Assembly: GCF_014648855.1 (NCBI RefSeq)
Contig: NZ_BMRX01000002.1
Location: 372,001-436,000, forward strand
Length of the DNA stretch: 64,000 nt
Origin: Streptomyces parvulus
GTDB taxonomy: Bacteria > Actinomycetota > Actinomycetes > Streptomycetales > Streptomycetaceae
Direction of reading: 5' to 3'
The notes under the pieces are model-generated. The model was not told the DNA's origin. It saw only the letters and a list, made by a program, of their open reading frames with translations, and ran no database searches. Each line of letters opens with the position of its first letter. Within the stretch, counting starts at the first letter, position 1. Positions 45,219 through 53,453 of this stretch are shown piece by piece. The position numbers and the translations under genes were made by a program.

Positions 45219-45653
45219 TCAGTCGTCCTCCTCCTCGACGGCCCCCGCGTGTCCGTGCACGGTGAAGGGGAAGCTGACGGTGCCCGGGAAGAGGATGGGG
45301 ACCTCGATGCGCACGTCGGCGGTGACGTAGCCGCCCCCGGTGCCGCAGTCCACACCGGCGCCCCCCTCCCACGCGCCCGGCAGCTTGTCCCGGCCGGCCT
45401 CCTGGCAGGCCCCCTGCCGGGCCCCCCGGTCGGCCGCGGTGGCCGCCCGTACCGCCTCGTCGGCAGCATTCCCCGCGAGCGTGTACGTGTATCCCACGAG
45501 GACGAGCTGCCACAGCACCACCAGGGTGGCGACGATCGCGGGGATCATGCCGACGAACTCGACGGCGACCTGCCCGGCGTCGCCCCGGCGCCCGGCACCC
45601 CGTACGTCGCCCCGAAGGCCGCCACCCCGTAACGCGCCCATCGCCCCGCTCAT
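45219..45653 (-). CDS. TadE-like pseudopilin 2
   Basis: 144 residues; AGQVAVEFVGMIPAIVATLV is a TadE-type prepilin segment, followed by an Ala/Asp-rich region with three cysteines (GACQEAG, VDCGTGG) and a beta-rich acidic C-terminus ending AVEEEDD. ATG overlaps the cpaE stop by 4 bp (ATGA). Confidence 0.85.
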   Translation of the reverse strand: MSGAMGALRGGGLRGDVRGAGRRGDAGQVAVEFVGMIPAIVATLVVLWQLVLVGYTYTLAGNAADEAVRAATAADRGARQGACQEAGRDKLPGAWEGGAGVDCGTGGGYVTADVRIEVPILFPGTVSFPFTVHGHAGAVEEEDD

Positions 45654-46906
45654 CCCGCCCCGTCCCTCCGGCGGCGCAGGCTCGCCGCGCCGCGGTCGCC
45701 GCGGAGGCGGCCGTGGCCCTTGCGGGGCTCCGCGGGTGCCGTGACCAGGCCCAGTTCGCCGGCGAGGGCCCACAGGGCCTGCTTCACCGTGCTCCGCGCG
45801 TCCAGTTCGTGGACCCGGCCCGCGTCCACGGCGCTCTGGAGTTCCTTGAAGTTGGCGGGGACGGCGGTGGCCGCCAGGGCGGTGCCGGTGATGCGCTGGA
45901 TCAGCGGGGGCTGGATCTCGGTGCCCCGGGTGTGCCGGTTGACGACCACGGTGGTCTCCTCGGCCTTGCGGATCTGGAGCCGGTCCCACATCCGCACGGC
46001 CCGCTTGGCGCCCCGTACGGCGACGACGTCGGGTGTGGTGACCAGGAGCGCGGTGTCGGCCATCTCCACGGCGGCGGCGCCGGCCCCGCCGAGCTGGGCG
46101 CCGCAGTCGACGACGACGACCTCGTAGCGCCGGCGCAGGGCGCCGATGATCTGGCGGGCGGCGCGGTCGGTGACCTCCTCGCCGCGCTCGCCCTCGCCGG
46201 GCGCGAGGAGCAGGGCGAGCCCGCTGTCGTGCCGGAAGACGGCGTCGGCCAGGACGCGCGGGGAGAGGTCGGTGATGGCGGCGAGGTCGGCCACGGAGCG
46301 GCGGAACTGGACGTCCAGGAACGAGGCGACGTCGCCCGCCTGGAGGTCCATGTCGAGCAGCGCGGTCGCGCGGCCCGAGGCCTGGGCGGCCAGGGCCAGC
46401 TGGATGGCGGTGAGGGTGGTGCCGACGCCGCCCTTCGCGCCGCTGACGGTGACGACGGTGCCGCCGGCGCCGGTGAACACGTCGCCGCCGCTGCCCAGGT
46501 GCCGGCGTACGCCCGCCGACCACTGGGCCACCGCCTGGACGCGGCTGGCGAGTTCCTCGTAGCCGAGCGGCAGGGCGACCAGGCCGCGGGCGCCGTAGTC
46601 CATGGCGGCCTGGAAGAGGCCGGGGCCGGGGTCGGAGGTGACGAGGATGACTCCGACGGCCGGGAAGCGCAGGGCGACCTCGCGGATCAGCTCCAGGGCG
46701 GGCACCGGGCCGATGCGCTCGTGGACGATCACGACCTCGGGGAGTTCGTCGACCGACTCGGCGGCGAGGCGGGCGAGGGTGTCGACGAGCTGCGTGGAGT
46801 CGGCCACCGGCGCGACGGGTTCGGCGTCCGGGAGCTGGCTGAGCAGGGTCGTGACGGACCGTACGGCGTCCGCGTCGCCGACTGCGGGGAGGATCCTCGT
46901 GGCCAT
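45650..46906 (-). CDS. cpaE: Tad locus localisation ATPase CpaE/TadZ
   Basis: 418 residues. N-terminal receiver-like domain (about 1-125) without the phosphoacceptor aspartate (VVIVHERIG in its place), then a ParA/MinD-type ATPase with deviant Walker A SGAKGGVGTT (155-164) and ALLDMDLQAGDVASFLD. C-terminal basic tail with GHGRLRGDRGAASLRRRR. These proteins position the Tad machine. ATG 46906; next gene cpaB ends 9 bp upstream. Confidence 0.9.
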   Translation of the reverse strand: MATRILPAVGDADAVRSVTTLLSQLPDAEPVAPVADSTQLVDTLARLAAESVDELPEVVIVHERIGPVPALELIREVALRFPAVGVILVTSDPGPGLFQAAMDYGARGLVALPLGYEELASRVQAVAQWSAGVRRHLGSGGDVFTGAGGTVVTVSGAKGGVGTTLTAIQLALAAQASGRATALLDMDLQAGDVASFLDVQFRRSVADLAAITDLSPRVLADAVFRHDSGLALLLAPGEGERGEEVTDRAARQIIGALRRRYEVVVVDCGAQLGGAGAAAVEMADTALLVTTPDVVAVRGAKRAVRMWDRLQIRKAEETTVVVNRHTRGTEIQPPLIQRITGTALAATAVPANFKELQSAVDAGRVHELDARSTVKQALWALAGELGLVTAPAEPRKGHGRLRGDRGAASLRRRRDGAG

Positions 46907-46914
46907 ACGGGCTC

Positions 46915-47622
46915 TCACTTGTCCTTCGCGAGTTCGTACGTCCGGTCCTTGTCGGGGACCGTGGTGCCGCCGCCGGGCGCGACCAGCGCGAGGCGCACGC
47001 GCTGGGCGAACGACTCGGCGTAGGTGATGCGCTGGGCGTCGATGGTGGACAGTGCGAAGGTGATGGGGACGGCGTCGGTGGGTTCGCGGTCGCGGCTGTT
47101 CTCGTCGGGTTCCAGCGAGGTGAGTTCGCCGACGTCGATGACCCGGGCGTTGGTGACGATGATCTTCGACTGGGCGGGGGCGCCCTCGCGCTCGCCCTCG
47201 AAGGTGGCGTAGACGTTGACGGCCGAGCCCGGCGTGATCTTGCCGGCCACGCCGGTGGCCGCGTCGATCATGATGGCGACCTCCTGCTGCCCCGGCCGCA
47301 GGGCGGGCTGGTCGACGACCATGTCGCTCTGGAGCAGCGAGCCCGCCTTGAGCTTCGTGACGGCGATCTTGCCGCGGACCTGGCCGAGGTCGGTGACGGC
47401 GTTCTCCGACAGCCAGCGCTCCGGCATCTCGATCTTCTCGAACTGCCCCTCGTCCAGCGGCGTGTAGGGCTCCACGTCCGACTTGAGCCGGTAGGCGGCG
47501 ACCTCGGGGCCGACCTTGGACTTCACGTCGTTGACGACGGACAGCACGCCCGCGAACGCGCCGAGGGCGCACAGGACGGAGAGGATCAGCAGGATGATGC
47601 CGCGGCGCTGACGGGAGTTCAT
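46915..47622 (-). CDS. cpaB: SAF-domain protein CpaB/RcpC
   Basis: 235 residues. One N-terminal membrane anchor (about 8-30), then a SAF/CpaB domain (PLDEGQFEKIEMPERWLSEN, KLKAGSLLQSDMVV, VAIMIDAATGVAGKITPGSA) and a beta-rich C-terminus. Periplasmic/extracytoplasmic assembly factor of Tad pili in other bacteria. Starts the tad block after the Zn-ribbon gene by 69 bp. Confidence 0.88.
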   Translation of the reverse strand: MNSRQRRGIILLILSVLCALGAFAGVLSVVNDVKSKVGPEVAAYRLKSDVEPYTPLDEGQFEKIEMPERWLSENAVTDLGQVRGKIAVTKLKAGSLLQSDMVVDQPALRPGQQEVAIMIDAATGVAGKITPGSAVNVYATFEGEREGAPAQSKIIVTNARVIDVGELTSLEPDENSRDREPTDAVPITFALSTIDAQRITYAESFAQRVRLALVAPGGGTTVPDKDRTYELAKDK

Positions 47623-47690
47623 GAGCCGTGCAACCTCATTGGGGGAATCGGGGGAATCGACCGGACGGGATCGGACGGGGCGCTGGGGTC

Positions 47691-48617
47691 CTACCCGGTG
47701 AGGGCCCTTCTCTCACGGCGGCGGCCGAGGGCGGTGTCCCGGCGGTGGCCGAGGGCGGGGTCGGTGCGGTGCCGCGGGCTCCTGCCGCCGGGGGCGTCGT
47801 GGTCGGGCGGGCTGGCGGAGCAGAAGACGCAGCGGTCGCCGATGACGTCGATGCCGCACCAGTGGCAGACGCTCTGCCGTACCGAGGTGACCAGTTGGTA
47901 GAGGACGGAGAGGTCGGGCAGGTAGGCGCAGAACTCGGTCAGCCGGCCCGTCCCCCACCAGCCGGGTGACTCGGCGGGCAGCGGCATCTCGCGCAGCCCC
48001 TGGACGCGCCAGGAGGGGGCGAGGGTGCCGGTGACCCAGTCGGTGGGGTGCTGGCCCTTGGCGACCAGCAGCCAGGTGCCGAACTCGGGTCCCTCCAGGG
48101 CCGCTTCGGGTCCGATCCTCACGAGCTGCGGCGCGGGGTGGGCGACGACGCCGAACTGGCTGCCGGGCATCCAGGACCTGGCGTGCGCCTTGAGGTCCAC
48201 CGGGACGTGGTCGAGCCGGGCGACGGAGCCGAGCAGGGCGCCGGCGTGGACGTAGTGGGTGAGCAGCCGGCCGGCCGAGGCGAGGACGCCGGGGCTGAGG
48301 TCGCAGGAGGCCAGCTGCCGCAACTGCCGGGCGAGTACGGCGACTCCGAGGGGCGGCAGGGACGGGCGGAACAGGGCGATGCGGTCGCTCTCCAGGAGGC
48401 CGCGGACGGTGTGCAGCCGCCGCTCCACGCCCCTGGGCGCGGCCTGGGAGCAGACCACGATCACGTGCCCGTGCTGGTCGAGGAGGGTCTGGAAGTCGGC
48501 GAGGACGTGCTCCAGGGGGCGCCGGTCGACGTCCTGGAGGACGACCGCGGGCAGGGTGCGTTCGTCCTGTGGCGGCAGTGCCATGTCGGCACTGGTCACG
48601 GCAATGGCAGTTGGCAC
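47691..48617 (-). CDS. Hypothetical Zn-ribbon protein upstream of tad genes
   Basis: 308 residues, not assigned to a named family. First about 150 residues: VVLQDVDRRPLEHVLADFQTL, then DQHGHVIVVCSQAAPRGVER (Rossmann-like strand). C-terminal VCHWCGIDVIGDRCVFCSAS is a zinc ribbon (CxxC-x7-CxxC), followed by an Arg-rich tail. GTG 48617 has GGGGAG at 7 bp. Same strand as and 69 bp before cpaB, so probably the leading gene of the tad operon. Confidence 0.7.
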   Translation of the reverse strand: MPTAIAVTSADMALPPQDERTLPAVVLQDVDRRPLEHVLADFQTLLDQHGHVIVVCSQAAPRGVERRLHTVRGLLESDRIALFRPSLPPLGVAVLARQLRQLASCDLSPGVLASAGRLLTHYVHAGALLGSVARLDHVPVDLKAHARSWMPGSQFGVVAHPAPQLVRIGPEAALEGPEFGTWLLVAKGQHPTDWVTGTLAPSWRVQGLREMPLPAESPGWWGTGRLTEFCAYLPDLSVLYQLVTSVRQSVCHWCGIDVIGDRCVFCSASPPDHDAPGGRSPRHRTDPALGHRRDTALGRRRERRALTG

Positions 48618-48819
48618 GCGCGGCTCCCCGTCTCCCATGCCCGTCGGTCCGCCGGCGTTGCCCCGGCACACCCGGATGACTTCACTGCGTGACTACCCGA
48701 GCACTCTAACCACGCGTATGTGACCGGAGAACAGCGTTTCTGCAGCTCTGAACCAACTCGTGGTGCACAACCCGCGGCAAAGCGGGGCAGGTTGAGCATT
48801 TCCACCGGGCGCAGGGTCC

Positions 48820-48829
48820 GGTCCGGACC
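48820..48829. promoter_or_regulatory. DasR-type site 1
   Basis: GGTCCGGACC palindrome within GGTCCGGACCAAC, direct repeat partner of site 2, 16 bp before the -35 TTGACA. Confidence 0.6.
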
Positions 48830-48835
48830 AACCTC

Positions 48836-48841
48836 TTGACA
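48836..48841 (+). promoter_or_regulatory. Chitinase promoter -35
   Basis: TTGACA lies between two DasR-like sites; the -10 (CAACTT near 48859) is weak, in keeping with tight control. Confidence 0.6.
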
Positions 48842-48847
48842 CCTCAA

Positions 48848-48861
48848 TTGGTCTGGACCAA
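48848..48861. promoter_or_regulatory. DasR-type site 2 (dre)
   Basis: TTGGTC-TG-GACCAA, a perfect palindrome close to the dre consensus ACTGGTCTAGACCACT, overlapping the promoter. Glucosamine-6-phosphate relieves DasR repression of chitinases in Streptomyces. Confidence 0.8.
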
Positions 48862-48901
48862 CTTGTACGTCAACGTCCCCACTCCCCCACCGGAGGCCTC
48901 A

Positions 48902-50605
48902 GTGGAGCCCGTACACAGACGGTTCGGCAGACGGACGAAGTTCTGGGCGGGAGCCGTCACCGCCGCGCTCGCCCTCTCGGTCACGGCCGCGGGCCAGGCG
49001 TCGGCGGCCGACGTCAACAACGCGAAGAACGCCGGTTTCGAGGCCGGACTCAGCAACTGGACGTGCTCCGCGAACAGCGGTACGACCGTCTCCTCCCCCG
49101 TGCGCACCGGCTCCGCGGCGCTGAGGGCCACACCGGCCGGGCAGGACAACGCCCGCTGCTCCCAGAGCGTCGCGGTCAAGCCCAACTCGACCTACAAGCT
49201 GAGCGCGTGGGTGCAGGGCGGCTACGCCTACCTGGGCGTCACGGGCACGGGCACCACGGACGTGTCGACCTGGACCCCCGACGCGCCCTCCTGGAAGCAG
49301 CTGACGACGACCTTCACCACCGGCTCCTCGACGACGTCGGTGTCGGTCTACACGCACGGCTGGTACGGGCAGTCGGCGTACCACGTCGACGACCTCTCCG
49401 TCTTCGGCCCCGACGGGGGCGGCGGCACGGACCCCGAGCCCACCGTCCCCTCGGCCCCGGCCGGCCTGAGCGTCTCCGGTACGACGTCCTCGACGGCGTC
49501 CCTGGCCTGGAACGCGGTGTCGGGCGCCACCGGGTACAACATCTACCGCGGCGGCACCAAGGTGACGGCGGTGACCGGCACGTCGGCGACCGTGACCGGC
49601 CTCGCGGCCTCGACGTCGTACTCCTTCCAGGTCACGGCGGTGAACGCGGCCGGTGAGTCCGCGAAGTCGGCCGCGGTGACGGCCAGGACGACCGAGCAGG
49701 GCGGCGGCGGGGGCGGCGACCTGCCCAAGCACGCCGTGACGGGCTACTGGCAGAACTTCAACAACGGGGCCGCGGTCCAGAAGATCTCCGACGTGCCGGG
49801 CGCGTACGACATCATCGCGGTGTCCTTCGCCGACGCGACCACGACGCCGGGCGCGGTCACCTTCAACCTGGACTCGGCCGGCCTCGGCGGCTACACGGTC
49901 GACCAGTTCAAGGCGGACGTCCGCGCGAAGCAGGCGGCCGGGAAGAAGGTCATCATCTCGGTGGGCGGCGAGAAGGGCACCGTCTCGGTGAACGACTCGG
50001 CCTCCGCGGCCAACTTCGCGAACTCGGTGTACTCCGTGATGCAGGAGTACGGCTTCGACGGCGTCGACATCGACCTGGAGAACGGTCTCAACCCGACGTA
50101 CATGACGCAGGCCCTGCGCGCCCTGTCGGCGAAGGCGGGCCCGGACATGATCCTCACGATGGCCCCGCAGACGATCGACATGCAGTCCACGTCGGGCGGC
50201 TACTTCCGCACGGCGCTGAACGTGAAGGACATCCTCACGGTCGTCAACATGCAGTACTACAACAGCGGCACGATGCTGGGCTGCGACGGCAAGGTCTACG
50301 CCCAGGGCACGGTGGACTTCCTCACCGCCCTGGCCTGCATCCAGCTGGAGAACGGCCTCGACGCCTCCCAGGTCGGCCTGGGCGTCCCGGCCTCCACCCG
50401 CGCGGCCGGCGGCGGCTACGTCGCCCCGTCGGTGGTCAACGCCGCCCTGGACTGCCTCACCAAGGGCACCAGCTGCGGCTCCTTCAAGCCGTCGAAGACC
50501 TACCCGGCCCTGCGCGGCGCGATGACCTGGTCCACGAACTGGGACGCGACGTCGGGCAACGCGTGGTCGAACGCGGTGGGCCCGCACGTGGACGCCCTCC
50601 CGTAA
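48902..50605 (+). CDS. chiA: Secreted GH18 chitinase with CBM and FnIII domain
   Basis: 567 residues. Signal peptide (about 1-36, ending QASAA), carbohydrate-binding module (about 37-165, NAGFEAGLSNWTC start), fibronectin III domain (about 175-265, PSAPAGLSVSGTTSSTASLA), Gly linker, then GH18 catalytic domain with DGVDIDLE (D386, D389, D391, E393 catalytic acid). GTG 48902 has GGAGG 6 bp upstream. Endo-acting chitin hydrolysis with substrate-assisted catalysis is expected. Gene symbol from recollection of the S. coelicolor paralogue in this region. Confidence 0.94.
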   Translation: MEPVHRRFGRRTKFWAGAVTAALALSVTAAGQASAADVNNAKNAGFEAGLSNWTCSANSGTTVSSPVRTGSAALRATPAGQDNARCSQSVAVKPNSTYKLSAWVQGGYAYLGVTGTGTTDVSTWTPDAPSWKQLTTTFTTGSSTTSVSVYTHGWYGQSAYHVDDLSVFGPDGGGGTDPEPTVPSAPAGLSVSGTTSSTASLAWNAVSGATGYNIYRGGTKVTAVTGTSATVTGLAASTSYSFQVTAVNAAGESAKSAAVTARTTEQGGGGGGDLPKHAVTGYWQNFNNGAAVQKISDVPGAYDIIAVSFADATTTPGAVTFNLDSAGLGGYTVDQFKADVRAKQAAGKKVIISVGGEKGTVSVNDSASAANFANSVYSVMQEYGFDGVDIDLENGLNPTYMTQALRALSAKAGPDMILTMAPQTIDMQSTSGGYFRTALNVKDILTVVNMQYYNSGTMLGCDGKVYAQGTVDFLTALACIQLENGLDASQVGLGVPASTRAAGGGYVAPSVVNAALDCLTKGTSCGSFKPSKTYPALRGAMTWSTNWDATSGNAWSNAVGPHVDALP

Positions 50606-50624
50606 CACCGGCCACCCCGGCTCC

Positions 50625-50656
50625 GGCCCCTGCCCGCGACGACGCGGGCAGGGGCC
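50625..50656 (+). terminator. Terminator of the chitinase gene
   Basis: Perfect 14-bp arms GGCCCCTGCCCGCG / CGCGGGCAGGGGCC with a 4-base loop, 20 bp past the stop. Confidence 0.85.
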
Positions 50657-50811
50657 TTCGCGCTGCCGCGTCCCCCGGTCGGCCGCTTCGAGGCCGGGGC
50701 GGACGCCCGTGCCCCATGGGGCAGTCGGCTGTGCCTCCGCGGGCCTGGCGCACTCCCCGCGGACGGCGTAGACACGAAGTTCGTCGTTCCCATGCGAAAA
50801 AGGACGTTCCG

Positions 50812-52050
50812 GTGCCCATGTTCGACCACCGTCAAGGGCCCTCCGAGCGGTCCGGCCGGTCCGCGTCCCGTCAGGACAAGGCCGCCGCCACCCGGCCCCC
50901 CACTCCGCTGCAGGGGCTGCTCGCGGCGCAGAACACCGCCGGGAACACCGCGGTCGTGCAGATGCTGCGCAAGGCCGGGCACGGCTTCGCGCAGCACACG
51001 CACGGCGCCGGGTGCGGGCACGACGCCGGAACAGGTGGCGGGGCCGGGGCGCGGACCTCCGCGCCGGGGGCCAAGGGCTCCGCCGGCGCGCCGCCCGTCC
51101 AGCGCGTGGCCAAGGAGAGCGTGTACCAGCCGGACGCCTCGGAACAGTCCGCACAGGTCCCCGACCTGCCCCAGGAACTGGTGGCCGCCATCGGCCAGGC
51201 GCAGACCGCGGCCCAGCGGCGGGCGGTCCTCCAGCAGCTGCTGACGTACATCATGGGGCGCTTCGACCAGCTCAACGTCTCCGGCCTGCTCACCGGGGAC
51301 CAGGCCGGCCTCCTGGAGAACCTGTACCAGCGGGTGCAGGTGGGCTACAGCCACACGCGCCCCGGCGCGATGGCCCACACACAGGAGCAGCTCGGCCGGG
51401 CGACCGGGGCGCAGATCGACTCACCGCCGATCGTGATCACCGTCTACCGGTCCGCCTTCGACGGCGGCGCCGCCCAGCTCTACAGCACCCTGCGGCACGA
51501 GCTGATCCACGCCGTCCAGCGGTCCATGGTGCCCGACGAGGGCCAGGCGGCGGCCACGGACGACGTCATGTTCGAGGATCTGTACGAGCCCGCGACCGGC
51601 GTCCCGACCAGGAACAGCCTGCAGCTGCCGTTGCAGGAGATCGAGACCCACGTGTGGGAGCTGACCCACGCGGGTGAGACCGGCATCGACGGCGGTTACG
51701 CCGCCGACACCGTGACCTATCTCCTCCAGTACGCGCAGCAGCTCACCCAGGGCGTGGCCCGGGTGACGGCCGACCAGTTCGCGTACTGGGTGAACTATCT
51801 CGCCAGGGCGGTCGGGATGCTCACCGACGCCGCCTCCGTCATCGGCGACCCGAACGTCTCGGCCCAGCTCCAGCAGGCCGCCGCCGCCCTCCAGGCCGCG
51901 ATCAACAATCGCTCGGGCTCAGGAGGCAGCGGCAAACGCGGAAGCAAGCGTTCGGGCGGAGGCGGCAGCGGCGGCAGTGGCAGCGGCGGAAAGCGCTCGG
52001 GCGGAAGCAGCAGCGGCAAGCGCCACCGCAGCCGCCGGACCGCCGCCTGA
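50812..52050 (+). CDS. HExxH zinc-protease-like protein with eCIS-cargo-type N-terminus
   Basis: 412 residues. N-terminal region contains LQGLLAAQNTAGNTAVVQML (about 33-52), which resembles the LQ..AGN.AV..ML motif of proteins associated with extracellular contractile injection systems. A Gly/Ala/Pro linker follows. The core has LRHELIHAVQ (HELIH, residues 229-233), the gluzincin HExxH zinc site with a possible third ligand in LQEIETHVWELTH (about E276/E278). The C-terminus (about 365-412) is Gly/Ser/Lys/Arg-rich. GTG 50812 has AGGA at 7 bp. No sheath, tube or baseplate gene is in the window. Proteolytic activity and CIS loading are inference. Confidence 0.7.
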   Translation: MPMFDHRQGPSERSGRSASRQDKAAATRPPTPLQGLLAAQNTAGNTAVVQMLRKAGHGFAQHTHGAGCGHDAGTGGGAGARTSAPGAKGSAGAPPVQRVAKESVYQPDASEQSAQVPDLPQELVAAIGQAQTAAQRRAVLQQLLTYIMGRFDQLNVSGLLTGDQAGLLENLYQRVQVGYSHTRPGAMAHTQEQLGRATGAQIDSPPIVITVYRSAFDGGAAQLYSTLRHELIHAVQRSMVPDEGQAAATDDVMFEDLYEPATGVPTRNSLQLPLQEIETHVWELTHAGETGIDGGYAADTVTYLLQYAQQLTQGVARVTADQFAYWVNYLARAVGMLTDAASVIGDPNVSAQLQQAAAALQAAINNRSGSGGSGKRGSKRSGGGGSGGSGSGGKRSGGSSSGKRHRSRRTAA

Positions 52051-52063
52051 GGGCCCGTCCGTC

Positions 52064-53386
52064 CTAGAAGAACTCCGCCCACGGCTGGTCCCAGACCTGC
52101 TTCACGCACAGGACCAGGAACAGCAGCCCCGCCACCGTCAGCATGCCGTTGCTCAGCCAGCCGTTGCGCCACTCGCGGGGTGTCCGGGAGGAGTTGAGGA
52201 GCCACATCAGGGTGAGGGCGAGGAAGGGCATGAAGGCGGCGCCCAGGACGCCGTAGATGATGATCAGGCGGAAGGGCTCGTCCTGGAAGAGCAGGACGAT
52301 GGGCGGGAAGGTGAGCCAGAGCAGGTAGGCGCGGAACGCCCAGGAGCGTTCGCGGCGGCCCGAGGCCAGTTCGTCGCCGCGGGCCTCGCGCTCGCCCCGC
52401 AGCCGGGCGAGGAAGTCGGCGAACATCAGGCTCACGCCGTGCCAGACGCCGATCAGCGAGGTGAACGAGGTGGCGAAGAAGCCGATCAGGAAGAGCTTGC
52501 CGGTGGCCGTGCCGTACTCGGCCTCCAGGACGTCACCGAGCTGGATCAGGCCCTTGTCGCCGCTCGCGATCGCGATGTTGGCCGAGTGGAGCAGTTCCGC
52601 GCCGACGAAGAGCATGGCGATGACGAAGATGCCGGTGGTGGCGTACGCGACCCGGTTGTCCAGCCGCATGACCTTCATCCAGCCGGTGTTGGTCCAGCCC
52701 TTGGCGTTGACCCAGTAGCCGTACGCGGCCAGCGTGATGGTGCCGCCCACGCCGCCGATCAGGCCGAGGGTGTTGAGGACCGAGTCCTTCTCGTCCGGCA
52801 GGACCGGCAGGAGGCCGGCGAAGGCGTCCCCGAGGTTGGGGGTGACGCGGACCGCGAGGTAGACGGTGACGACGAACATGACGCCCACCAGGACCGTCAT
52901 GACCTTCTCGAAGACGTTGTACTTGTTGAACCAGACGAAGACCAGGCCCACCAGACCGCAGGCGATGCCCCACCATTCGAGGCCCATCACGTCCGGGAAG
53001 AGGGCCTGGAGCGGCAGCGCGCTGGACGACATCGCTGCCGCGCCGTACACGAAGCCCCAGATCACGGCGTATATCGCGAAGAACCAGGTGGTCCAGCGGC
53101 CGAGGCTCGCCCAGCCCTCGAAGAGGGTGGTGCCGGTGGACAGGTGCCACCGGCCGCAGGCCTCGGCCAGGGAGATCTTGACCAGGCAGCCGATGATCGC
53201 GGCCCACAGCAGCGTGTAGCCGAAGTTGCTGCCCGCGATCAGGGTGGCCACGAGGTCGCCGGCCCCGACCCCGGTCGCCGCGACGACGATGCCGGGGCCG
53301 ATGTAGCGCCAACTGGACTTGCGGGGAGCCGAATCGGCCGTGCCCGCCGCGCCCGTGTCCCTGGTGTTGCCGGTGATGTCCGCCAT
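52064..53386 (-). CDS. Nramp-family divalent metal transporter-like protein
   Basis: 440 residues, 11-12 membrane segments. The first carries YIGPGIVVAATGVGAGDLVA, a variant of the Nramp DPGN helix (the metal-ligand Asp/Asn are not in their usual places: G-V-G-A-G-D). Later segments include MTVLVGVMFVVTVYLAVRV and FFATSFTSLIGVWHGVSLMF. Substrate may thus differ from Mn2+/Fe2+; related proteins include some annotated as Nramp-related or amino-acid-like transporters. ATG 53386 lacks a clear SD; a start 12 codons upstream is possible. Confidence 0.8.
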   Translation of the reverse strand: MADITGNTRDTGAAGTADSAPRKSSWRYIGPGIVVAATGVGAGDLVATLIAGSNFGYTLLWAAIIGCLVKISLAEACGRWHLSTGTTLFEGWASLGRWTTWFFAIYAVIWGFVYGAAAMSSSALPLQALFPDVMGLEWWGIACGLVGLVFVWFNKYNVFEKVMTVLVGVMFVVTVYLAVRVTPNLGDAFAGLLPVLPDEKDSVLNTLGLIGGVGGTITLAAYGYWVNAKGWTNTGWMKVMRLDNRVAYATTGIFVIAMLFVGAELLHSANIAIASGDKGLIQLGDVLEAEYGTATGKLFLIGFFATSFTSLIGVWHGVSLMFADFLARLRGEREARGDELASGRRERSWAFRAYLLWLTFPPIVLLFQDEPFRLIIIYGVLGAAFMPFLALTLMWLLNSSRTPREWRNGWLSNGMLTVAGLLFLVLCVKQVWDQPWAEFF

Positions 53387-53453
53387 GGAGGTCAAGAAAG
53401 CCCAAGACCGCCGGTCGGACAAGAGGGCGTACGCGGATCTTCACCCGATGCGC

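Noticed and set aside
42503..45265. 920-codon plus-strand frame opposite the tad genes
   Set aside because: Shadow of tadB, cpaF and tadE; the minus-strand genes carry all the family motifs.
50812..52050. Complete contractile injection system
   Set aside because: Only a cargo-like gene is present; no sheath, tube, spike, baseplate or AAA+ ATPase gene is in the window.
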